A DNA stretch of 16,073 nt from Patescibacteria group bacterium UBA5194 (GTDB lineage: Bacteria; Patescibacteriota; Gracilibacteria; BD1-5; UBA6164), in the NCBI GenBank assembly GCA_002412935.1, contig DHWA01000029.1:1-16073 (forward strand), given 5' to 3'. Numbering within the stretch: position 1 is the stretch's first letter; each line of letters starts with the position of its first letter. The notes beneath the pieces are model-generated. The model saw only the letters and a list, made by a program, of their open reading frames with translations, had not been told where the DNA came from and did not search any database. This document shows, one piece after another, positions 8,969-16,073 of the stretch. The translations under genes and the position numbers were made by a program.

Positions 8969-9538
8969 TTAACTTATACTTGGTTTTTTTACATAAAATG
9001 CTTCAATTTGTTTTTTTTCTTCTAAAATTACTTTAGAAATTAGTTTTTTATAATCTACGTTATCAGTTATTTTTATATCTAGTTTTTCAGAAGAAAATTC
9101 TCAATAAATTTCTTTTATATTATTATTTTCGATGTAATCTACAAAATCTTCATTTTTAATAATTTCTATTATATTATTTTTACTTTTTTTTACAAATAAA
9201 TCTCTTTTTGAAGATGTTTTTATTATTGGATAGTTTTCAAACAAATCAAAATAGGAAACAGGAGTTAATTTTATGTTTTCAAATATATAAGATAGAGTAT
9301 TTACAACTAAGCTAATACTTCTAACTCAAGTAAAACTACCAGGTCAATTTATAACAACTATATTTGTAATTTCATTATACAAAACATTATTTTTTTTCAA
9401 AAAATTATTAATTAAAAAACTAAGTTTTGAAGATTCTTCTAGAAGAATTGATATATTCTCTAAATCTATAATATCACGATTTTTGTTGAAAAGAATTAGA
9501 ATTCCGTTTTTTGAAACAGCATTTAAAAATAGGTACAT
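8969..9538 (-). CDS. tsaB: tRNA threonylcarbamoyladenosine biosynthesis protein TsaB
   Basis: TsaB (YeaZ) is the non-catalytic ASKHA-fold partner of TsaD in forming t6A37 on ANN-decoding tRNAs. The identifying motif is NGPGSFTGVR at residues 64-73 (two of its glycines are UGA codons), followed by a helix and the VSYFDLFE stretch typical of the family. The 189-aa length is shorter than the usual ~220-230. The N-terminal strand, normally ILAIDTS, is altered to LFLNAVSKNGILILF, so the Asp-Thr-Ser is lost; TsaB lacks catalytic activity, so this need not destroy function. The C-terminus YVKKPSIS resembles the family's end. The start ATG at 9538 gives the only sensible N-terminus. The pilin-LamG gene starts 9 nt after its stop, making an odd pairing of tRNA modification with a surface protein. 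Confidence 0.88.
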
Positions 9539-9566
9539 AGTATTTAAAATTACTTATAATTGTTAT

Positions 9567-9630
9567 GTCACTCTAGAGGTACGAAGCAATCTATTAATAT
9601 TATCTGGATTGCTTCGTACCTCGCAATGAC
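9567..9630. repeat. Palindromic repeat element, copy 2 (intergenic)
   Basis: GTCA...TGAC bound this element. A perfect 15-bp stem, AGGTACGAAGCAATC (9577-9591) with GATTGCTTCGTACCT (9607-9621), surrounds an AT-rich loop. It shares CATTGCGAG and CGAAGCAATCCAG (minus strand) with the copies at 4521-4592 and 15903-15989. It sits between the divergent tsaB and mfd genes, 28 nt upstream of the tsaB ATG, and has no start codon or open frame joined to either gene. Confidence 0.85.
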
Positions 9631-9675
9631 AAGTATATATATTTATTAGTTTTATTTCGTTTATTTTAAGAAAAA

Positions 9676-9704
9676 TTTTCTATTTTCAAAATAAAAAATA
9701 TAAT
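9676..9704 (+). promoter_or_regulatory. Possible promoter of mfd
   Basis: A TATAAT hexamer (9699-9704) lies 45 nt upstream of the mfd ATG, with a poor -35 candidate TTTTCT (9676-9681) 17 nt before it. The perfect -10 is suggestive, but the region is so AT-rich that chance matches are common. Confidence 0.3.
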
Positions 9705-9749
9705 ATACTTAAATTAAATTATTTAAATACTATGCTCTAACCATTATTT

Positions 9750-12700
9750 ATGCTAAATTTAAAAATAAAACTAAAAAACAAACAAAGTTATATTTCTTGG
9801 GGAAATTATTTTTCAAAAAGTATAATTTTAAAAAATCAAGATGAAAAAGTTTTACTGGTTGTTGAAAATGAAAAAATCGTATGAATTTATGAAAAATTAT
9901 TAAATTTCTTCTGAAAAAATCTTATAAAATTAAGTAAAAATTATTCATTAGTTGATTTAGTATTAAATAAATCAAGATGACTTTTTGTTATTACTATTGA
10001 TGATTTACTGAAATTTAATACGAGTTTATATGATATTAAAAAAGATAGTTTATATCTAAAAAAAGATTCTACATACGACATAGGAGATTTAATTTGAAAA
10101 CTTACAAAACTTTGATACACATACAATGAATTTGGCACAAATTGATCATATAGAAAGATAGGAGATTTAATTTATATTATAAGTTTTGATTGAAAAAAAG
10201 AATACAAAATCAGTTTTTGGTGAAACACAATTGAAAATATTTGGGAAAAAGAAAAAGTAGAACAAATTTTCTTTAAGGATGTAGATTTAAATGAAGTTTA
10301 TATTTGAAATAATTCAAAAATCGATTCAATAGATACTATTGTGAGCATTAGTAAAATAATCCAAAAAAACAGTAAAGAAGCTCCTTTTTATGAATTATTA
10401 AATGATACTTCTTTAATTACAGTTTTTGATTTACTTGATTTTCATACAAGCTATGAAAAAATAACAAAAAAATTAGATAATTTTTGTAGTTTTGACTATA
10501 TATGACAAAGAAATAATGTTTTGGATTTAGAAATAAAAGATTTAGATGTAGAAAATATAGATAAATTGAGAGATAAAATGTCAGAAAATAAAGAAAAAAT
10601 AATATTCACAAAAAATAAAAAACTAATAGAAAATTTTACTAATCTAAACAATATTTCAAATTACACTATTTTTGAATCAAATGAAAGTTTAGCAAAATCT
10701 TTTGAAACAGAAAAATATATAGTAATTTGCGATGATAATATTTCAAAGATATTTATAAAAAGAAGAATTAAAAGAAATCTTTCAAATGATTTAAATTTAC
10801 TTTTAAAAATAAGTAATGGTGATTATATAGTTCATATTGATCATTGAATTGGGATTTTTAATTGAATTGTAATAAAAGAATTAAACAATATAAAAAGAGA
10901 ATATATAGAAATAGAGTATAAAAATAACGATAAACTTTTTGTTCCTATAACTGAAGTCGGTAGAGTTAGTAAATATATATGAGATGAAGATCCTGAATTA
11001 ACTTGATTAAATACAAAAGAATGGGATAAAAAAATGGCGAAAGTCAACGAAGATGTAGAAAGAATAGCTAGAGAATTACTAGAAACTCATGCTGCTAGAA
11101 TAGCACAAAATTGATTTAAATTTGAAAGGTACAAAGAAAAAGAAAGAGAATTTCAAAAAAGTTTTCCTTATATATACACAGAAGATCAATCAAGAGGAAT
11201 TGAGGAGATATTAAGTGATATGAATTCTACGAAAAATATGGATAGACTTCTTGTTGGAGATGTATGATTTGGTAAAACTGAAATTGCTTTCAATGCTATA
11301 TTTGCAGCTTTTTTAAATAAAAAACAAGCATGTTTTATATCTCCTTTAGTAGTATTAGCATATGAACATTTTGAAAAAGCAAAAGAAAGATTTAGTGGTT
11401 TTTGAATTAAAATAGAGATACTTACAAGATTGGAAAGCTATAAACAAACAATACAAACAATAAAAAAACTAGAAAGTTGAGAAATTGATGTAGTTATAGG
11501 AACTCATAAATTACTTTCTGAAAATATTATTTTCAAAAATCTATGACTTATAGTTGTAGATGAAGAACATAAATTTTGAGTTGAGGATAAAGAAAAAATA
11601 AAAAAAGTGAAAATCAAAGTAGACACATTATCTATGTCAGCAACTCCAATTCCTAGAAGTCTGAATATGGCATTGTCTAATATAGTAGATATATCTATAC
11701 TTAAAGAATGACCTTTTTGAAGAAAGAGTATAAAGACAATAGTTACAAAATTTGATGAAAATATTATATTAGAATGATGTAAAAAAGAACTAGAAAGAGA
11801 CTGACAAATATTTTTTATTCATAATAGAATAGAAAATATAGACATAATAAAAAATATGCTCTCTGTACTTATGCCAGATAAAAAAATAGTTATAACTCAT
11901 TGAAGGCTTACTTGAGATGAGCTCGAAGATAGAATAATAGATTTCAAAAATAAAAAATATGATATACTTTTGTCTACAACAGTTATAGAAAATGGAATAG
12001 ATTTCTCAAATGTAAATACTATTTTTATAAATAATTGTGAAAACTTCGGATTATCTCAAATTCACCAATTAAGATGAAGAGTTGGTAGAAGTGATAGACA
12101 AGGATATTGTTATTTGCTTTATAAAAAAGATAATATAAATAAAGATGCAGCAAAAAGGTTAAAAACAATTGTCGATTATAGTTTTTTATGAGCTTGATTT
12201 GAGATAGCTATGAAAGATCTAGAAATAAGATGATGATGAGATATACTTGGTATCAGGCAAAGTGGACAAAATAAAAATATTTCAATTAATATTTTTCTTG
12301 AATTACTTGAAAAAAAGATTTATGAATTAAAAAATCAAAAAAATAATATAAAAATAATTGATACAATAGTTGATTTAAATATAGAATGTTTTATTAATGA
12401 TAATTATTTTAATTCAGAAACAGATAAGATTAATTTTTATAAGGAAATCGAAAGTATAGAAAGTGAACAAGATTTAGATTTACTAGTTGAGGATTTCAAA
12501 AATATAAATTCTAAAATAGAACAAGAAGAACAAAATCTATTTGATATTGTTAGACTTAGAATTAAATCATCAAAATATAAAATCACTTCTATAAAAAAAG
12601 TAGGTATAAATTATCAGATTGATTTTGATGAAAATATAAAAGTTGAGGAATTAAAAAACTTTTTAGAACTTGATAAAGAAGTCTTATTTGCAGTAATTAA

Positions 12701-12824
12701 TATAAATAAAATAAGAACTTCAATAAAAAATTTTGAAAATGACAAAAAATTATTACAATATCTGTTAAATCTTTTTGAAAATAAAATTTTTAATAAAAAG
12801 ATTAAATTAATTTCTAAGAAATAG
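9750..12824 (+). CDS. mfd: Transcription-repair coupling factor Mfd
   Basis: Mfd is the SF2 translocase that displaces RNA polymerase stalled at DNA lesions and recruits UvrA. The product is 1024 aa, somewhat shorter than the common ~1100-1150; the shortening appears to be in the degenerate UvrB-like N-terminal region and the C-terminus. In order: N-terminal UvrB-homology region (1-~350), an RNA polymerase-interacting CarD-like domain (about 354-415: ISNGDYIVHIDHGIGIFNGI and PITEVGRVSKYIG), Walker A GDVGFGKTE (about 502-510, one Gly as UGA), Walker B VDEEHKFGV (about 603), SATPIPR (about 630), motif VI QLRGRVGRSDRQG (about 771-783), and the TRG motif FEIAMKDLEIRGGGDILG. The last ~190 residues are a Lys/Ile/Glu-rich TRCF-type C-terminus. 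RecG is excluded by the CarD-like domain and length. Start ATG 9750 is the first in frame; an earlier ATG at 9732 meets a stop at once. The FKBP lipoprotein gene follows after 3 nt. Confidence 0.96.
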
Positions 12825-12827
12825 CAT

Positions 12828-13409
12828 ATGAAAAAAATGAATATTTTGATAATTTGCAGTATTTTTATACTTTTATTGTCTTCTTGTAGTAAACAAGAAA
12901 GTAATAAAACAGATTCTAGTTCTTCTTGAACATCTTTACAAACTAACCAAAAACAAATGGCAAAAGAATTAAAATGAACAGTTACTCTTGATATGAATCA
13001 TACTTTAGCTGGTAAAACTCTTATTTTTGATATTGAAATGGTGAAAATAAGTTCTTGATCAGTAGTTTCTAGTGGAAGCAAAGTTGAAGTAAATTATAAT
13101 TGAACTTTAGAGGATGGTACAAAATTTGATTCAAGTTATGATAGAGGACAAACTCTACCTTTTACTGTTTGAGCTGGACAAATGATTTCTTGATTTGATA
13201 AAGCTGTAGTTGGTATGAAAGTATGAGATAAAAAAACAGTTACATTAGCACCAAAAGATGCTTATGGAGAATATGATAGTACAAAAACTCAAATTGTACC
13301 TAAAGCGAGTTTACAAAGTTTTGCAAATGCTTGATTTAAACTTGTAAAATGAGAAAAAATACCAACTCAAATTTGAGAATTAACTATAATTGATAGTACA
13401 GATGAGTAA
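12828..13409 (+). CDS. FKBP-type peptidyl-prolyl isomerase lipoprotein, circularly permuted SlyD-like
   Basis: The 193-aa product starts with a lipoprotein signal (MKKMNILIICSIFILLLSSC; lipobox LSSC with Cys20) followed by a Ser/Thr/Gln linker. The FKBP core is clear: SKVEVNYNGTLEDGTKFDSS (84-103), VGAGQMISGFDKAVVGMKVG (114-133), VTLAPKDAYGEYD, then a SlyD-type insert-in-flap region (about 150-183: VPKASL, PTQIGELTIIDSTDE). In SlyD the next element would be a strand VVVDGNHMLAGQNLKFNVEV at the C-terminus; here its equivalent (VTLDMNHTLAGKTLIFDIEM) lies before the core at residues 52-71, joined by a Ser/Gly linker (75-84). The gene order of the domain is therefore circularly permuted. It probably acts as a membrane-anchored extracytoplasmic prolyl isomerase or foldase. 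It starts 3 nt after mfd; an alternative ATG lies three codons in. A convergent terminator follows. Confidence 0.92.
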
Positions 13410-13441
13410 TAAATAATTTCATTAATATTAAATAAAAAACA

Positions 13442-13471
13442 AAAAGAGTTAGATTTTTATCTAACTCTTTT
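13442..13471. terminator. Bidirectional rho-independent terminator
   Basis: AAAAGAGTTAGAT (13442-13454) pairs perfectly with ATCTAACTCTTTT (13459-13471), loop TTTT, with A/T tails on both sides. It lies between the convergent FKBP gene (stop 13409) and recA (stop 13500), and can serve both. Confidence 0.88.
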
Positions 13472-13499
13472 ATTGTATTTCCTCTATTTTAGGTATTTT

Positions 13500-14486
13500 T
13501 TATAAACTATTTCTTATAACTTCATCTAATTCTTGAGCTAATTTTTCATTTTCTTTTAAGAAATTTTTAGAGTTTTCTCTTCATTGTCCAAGTTTTATTT
13601 CACCATAACTATAAAAAGCTCAAGATTTTTTAATTACTCAAATTTCAGTTCATACGTCTATAATTTCTCAAGTTTTTGAAATTCATTCATTATACATTAT
13701 ATCAAATTCAGCTTCTCTAAAAGGTGGAGCTATCTTATTTTTTATTACTTTTACTTTTGTTTTATTTCAGCTTATTTCTTTTCAATCACCAGATCAAGAT
13801 TCTATTTTATCTTTTCTTCTAACATCAATTCTCTGAGAAGCATAAAATTTTAAAGCATTACCTCAAGTTGTAGTTTCAGGGCTACCAAACATAACTCCTA
13901 TTTTGCTTCTTATTTGGTTTATAAAAATAACACTACATTTTGATTTACTTATTGCTCAAGTTATTTTTCTAAGTGCTTGGCTCATAAGTCTAGCTTGTAA
14001 TCACATATGACTATCTCACATTTCTCACTCTATTTCTGCTTTTGGAGTCAATGCAGCAACAGAGTCAACAACAATTAAATCAACAGCTCATGATCTAACA
14101 AGTGCATCAACTATTTCTAGAGCTTGTTCTCCATAATCAGGTTGAGAGATTATAAGATTATCAGTATCTACTCATATTTTTCTTGCATATTCTGGATCTA
14201 GAGCATGTTCGGCATCTATAAAAGCAGCAGTTCATCCAGTTTTTTGAATTTCAGCAATTGCATGAAGAGTTAAAGTTGTCTTTCCACTTGATTCAGGTCA
14301 ATATATTTCAATAACTCTTCATCTTGCATATCATCAACCTAAAGCTAAATCAAGACTTAATGATCCAGAAGGAGTAGTTTCTATCTTTTGACCTCATTCA
14401 TTATCTCAAAGTCTCATAATTGATCATTTACCAAATTGTTTTTCTATCATTGCTAGGGCATTAGCTAAAGCCTCTTTTTTGTCCAT
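13500..14486 (-). CDS. recA: Recombinase RecA
   Basis: RecA forms ATP-dependent filaments on single-stranded DNA for homologous recombination and, in species that have it, LexA cleavage. The 328-aa product has the N-terminal MIEKQFGKGSIMRLG, Walker A GPESSGKTT (residues 63-71; the first Gly is UGA), AAFIDAEHALDPEYA with catalytic Glu93, Walker B LIVVDS (137-142), loop L1 (about 150-165, EIEGEMGDSHMGLQAR), FINQIRSKIGVMFGSPETTT (L2 region, about 188-207) and the C-terminal IAPPFREAEFDI plus KSGAFYSYGEIKLGQGREN. The acidic C-terminal tail seen in E. coli RecA is short here, explaining the length below ~350. Start ATG 14486 gives the standard N-terminus with no Shine-Dalgarno. The 194-nt upstream gap holds AT-rich sequence without a convincing SOS box or promoter. 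Confidence 0.98.
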
Positions 14487-14680
14487 AGGAGTAAAGTTAA
14501 AAAGTATAAATGATAAAGAGTATAAAAGTAAAAAGAAGAATAAATTATATTTATTATTATCTTAATTTCTATTTCTCTTTGTCTATATTTCTAATATATA
14601 CGATATATATAAAATTGCAAATTATTTTTTTAAAAAAGTATAAATAGGGCTTTATTATTATAAGATGATATATATACGGA

Positions 14681-14905
14681 TTACTTGATTTTATAATTAT
14701 TTTTTAATCATTCAAGGGTTCCTATTGAGATTTTACTTCAATTACATACTTCACATATAAATTTATATCAGTTAGGATTTGGTCTCTTTGTTTTTACTAC
14801 CATTTTACAGTCTCTACAGTAAAATGATACATCTCATCTTTCAGGATTAAACTCTTCTTTTCTTTTATTTAGTTCATCTATATTTATTAGATCATTATAA
14901 CTCAT
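14681..14905 (-). CDS. Small zinc-ribbon protein
   Basis: The 74-aa product has a charged N-terminal helix-like stretch (MSYNDLINIDELNKRKEEFN) and then a four-cysteine ribbon: YCRDC (Cys30, Cys33) and ICEVC (Cys51, Cys54), each in a hydrophobic strand, with a basic knuckle between (VVKTKRPNPNGYKF). The C-terminus is polar. Two Cys-x2-Cys pairs 17 residues apart fit a single structural Zn2+. The family is not recognised; nucleic acid binding or protein contact are both possible. It lies between recA (194 nt downstream on the same strand) and the 120-nt foldback element upstream. Coding status is supported by the paired cysteines and by UGA codons at ribbon glycine positions. Confidence 0.8.
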
Positions 14906-14943
14906 AATTTAATGGTTTTAGTGTATAAAAGACTATATTTATT

Positions 14944-15063
14944 CTAAATTAATTTTCCTAAATTCTTCAATAAATTCAAAATCAATTACCAGTTTAAACT
15001 CTGTTAAAACTTGGTAAAAGGAAGCATTTTCATTTATTTCATAAATTTGGAAAATTAATTTAG
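14944..15063. repeat. 120-nt foldback (long inverted-repeat) element
   Basis: The ends are a perfect 15-nt inverted repeat, CTAAATTAATTTTCC (14944-14958) with GGAAAATTAATTTAG (15049-15063). The arms continue to pair imperfectly inward, and a second inner stem is near-perfect: TTACCAGTTT (14986-14995) with AAACTTGGTAA (15007-15017, one bulge). The whole can fold as one long hairpin. It fills the gap between the exonuclease (stop 15073) and the zinc-ribbon gene (start 14905). It may be a MITE-like remnant, a processing or attenuation structure, or a structured RNA; no U-tract marks it as a simple terminator. Confidence 0.7.
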
Positions 15064-15072
15064 GTGTACTAT

Positions 15073-15717
15073 TTAAAATAAACTCATAACAGTTTCTTTT
15101 TTTTCTTCGATTTTAATAACATCTTTTTTTACAAGTTCAAGAAAACATTTTAGAGTATTTTCTACATCTATTATAGCATTATGTGCTCAAACAAAATATT
15201 CTCAAAAAATTGTTTTATAAAGTTCTCATAATTTAGGATATTTAAATCTTTCTCAGTTTCCTTTTATTGAACAGAAATCCACACTATTTTTCATTGTACA
15301 TACAATTTGTTTTGGTCTATAATCATATTCTCTTCACAGTCTTTTTAATTCAATTTTTACCATACTTTCATCATATTCTATATTGTGTCAAATTATTACA
15401 TCTGAGGTATTTATATAATATAATATATCTTCTATATGATGATCTATAGGACTTTTATTTTGTATATCTATATTGTATATATTATTTACTAAACTTGCTG
15501 CATAAGGAATTGCAATTCAAGGGTTTATATATATATCAATTCTTGATTCTTCTATAAATTCTCAATTATTTAAATCTCATAAAATTCAAGCAAATTGAAC
15601 AATATAAGGTTGTTTCTTTAAATTAGTATCTTTTTTATTTATAAATCCAGTTGTTTCGGTATCAAATACAAAAATTTTCACTTTGGTAATTTTTATGTAA
15701 TAAACTTTAAATAGCAT
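15073..15717 (-). CDS. DnaQ-like 3'-5' exonuclease (DEDDh family)
   Basis: The product carries the three exonuclease motifs: Exo I VFDTETTGF, Exo II GHNIEYDESM and Exo III VGAHNAIIDVENTLKCF, with the H-x4-D spacing of the DEDDh class. Family members remove 3' nucleotides as the proofreading subunit of DNA polymerase III (epsilon) or as RNA/DNA trimming enzymes; with no polymerase-binding tail recognisable, the exact role is open. Two starts are possible. The ATG at 15717 gives 214 aa with a 12-residue extension (MLFKVYYITKVK); the GTG at 15681 gives 202 aa and the more typical MKIFVFDTETTG. I give the ATG, but the GTG fits the family's N-terminus better. Neither has a Shine-Dalgarno. The foldback element begins 9 nt after its stop. 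Several motif glycines are UGA codons. Confidence 0.9.
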
Positions 15718-15834
15718 ATATAAAAACTTTGATTTTGCAATAAAAAAAGGCTGTATTTTTTTTAAAGAAAACTAAATTAACAAAACATATTTAAATTTTT
15801 AGTCAAGCTCAATTTCAAAAAATATTTGATAAAG

Positions 15835-15862
15835 AGTAATAAAACCCTAAAATTTTATTACT
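15835..15862. repeat. Small AT-rich hairpin
   Basis: AGTAATAAAA (15835-15844) pairs perfectly with TTTTATTACT (15853-15862), loop CCCTAAAA. It lies 21 nt upstream of the terminal pilin start and 117 nt upstream of the exonuclease gene. It lacks a T-tract, so it is more likely a regulatory or chance hairpin than a terminator. The rest of 15718-15883 shows nothing further. Confidence 0.4.
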
Positions 15863-15883
15863 TAAAAAATTAATAATAAATTT

Positions 15884-16073
15884 ATGAAAAATAATAATAC
15901 CAACTGTCATTGCGAGAGTAACGAAGCAATCCAGAAATCGTGAAATAACATAGTGAATGGATTGCTTCATAAAAATTCGCAATGACAGTATACTAATAAA
16001 AAGTCCGGACTTAATCCACATAACAAAGCCTTCACTCTAGTAGAACTCATCGTAGTAATCACAATCCTAGCAA
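15884..16073 (+). CDS. Type IV pilin-like protein, N-terminal part, with repeat-derived leader (3' truncated)
   Basis: From ATG 15884 the frame stays open through two UGA codons to the window edge (63 codons). The end, NKAFTLVELIVVITILA, is the prepilin signature: basic leader, probable cleavage between Ala49 and Phe50, Glu at mature position 5 and the start of the hydrophobic helix. The start MKNN equals that of the pilin-LamG protein, whose leader is only 7 residues; here 49 residues precede the cleavage site. Residues about 7-36 (TNCHCESNEAIQKS and onward) are the translation of the palindromic repeat 15903-15989, inserted in frame. As the leader is removed by prepilin peptidase, the insertion may be tolerated. 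The last 22 nt match the pilin-LamG gene exactly. Whether it too carries a fused domain lies outside the window. Confidence 0.8.
15903..15989. repeat. Palindromic repeat element, copy 3 (inside pilin leader, in frame)
   Basis: The element is bounded by a perfect 13-nt inverted repeat, ACTGTCATTGCGA (15903-15915) with TCGCAATGACAGT (15977-15989), and has an inner AACGAAGCAATCCA / TGGATTGCTTC pairing. Its left part matches the minus strand of copy 1 at 31 of 33 positions starting TGTCATTGCGAG, and it is read in the same frame as there. Its 87-nt length is a multiple of three. Confidence 0.88.

Noticed and set aside
10841..11047. Minus-strand open frame inside mfd
   Set aside because: It is antisense to the well-supported RNA polymerase-interacting domain of Mfd.
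14487..14680. Possible SOS box or promoter upstream of recA
   Set aside because: Only generic TATA-like AT runs are present; no LexA-type palindrome or convincing -35 box is visible.
15815..16021. Minus-strand 68-aa open frame near the window end
   Set aside because: It overlaps the repeat and the pilin start, has no recognisable motif and is antisense to a frame with a clear prepilin signature.

Overview
The window is an AT-rich bacterial fragment in which UGA must be read as glycine. Under the standard code almost no gene is open. With UGA = Gly (translation table 25) it resolves into tightly packed, full-length, recognisable proteins, and UGA falls exactly on invariant glycines: EF-G G1 and G3, RecA Walker A, the TsaB NGPGSFTG motif, Mfd Walker A. 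This points to the candidate phyla Gracilibacteria (BD1-5) or Absconditabacteria (SR1). Clear Shine-Dalgarno sites are nearly absent.

Layout. 3-738 (+): the end of one unrecognised gene, 7 nt before a gene for an unrecognised protein with a C-terminal membrane anchor. 927-958: a convergent terminator. 979-6233 (-): reading 5' to 3', a membrane PH-like protein, an ABC-2 type permease, PrmC, an unrecognised 230-aa protein and EF-G (fusA, with its own probable promoter). 6348-7469 (-): a solitary AAA+/DUF4143 ATPase with a long inverted repeat over its start codon. 7580-9538 (-): tsaB followed by a type IV pilin-like protein fused to a LamG-type lectin domain. 9750-13409 (+): mfd and, 3 nt later, an FKBP-type lipoprotein with circularly permuted domain order. 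13500-15717 (-): recA, a small zinc-ribbon protein, a 120-nt foldback element and a DnaQ-like exonuclease. 15884-end (+): the start of a second type IV pilin-like gene.

Functional themes are core information processing (EF-G, release-factor methylation, t6A modification, RecA, Mfd, a DEDDh exonuclease) and the cell surface (two pilin-like proteins, a lipoprotein PPIase, membrane proteins). The genes do not form one pathway.

The most unusual signal is a short palindromic repeat with three copies. One is intergenic. The other two lie inside genes, in the same orientation and reading frame, and are translated as CHCE(G/S)NEAIQKS. One sits in PrmC just before its SAM-binding motif, the other in the leader peptide of the terminal pilin. 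It behaves like the Rickettsia palindromic elements, here in a recoded genome. The second notable item is the circularly permuted SlyD-like FKBP. No tRNA, rRNA, CRISPR array or insertion sequence was seen. No gene-free stretch exceeds 300 nt; the longest (739-978, 9539-9749, 14487-14680, 15718-15883) hold only the hairpins, repeats and tentative promoters listed, apart from AT-rich sequence.
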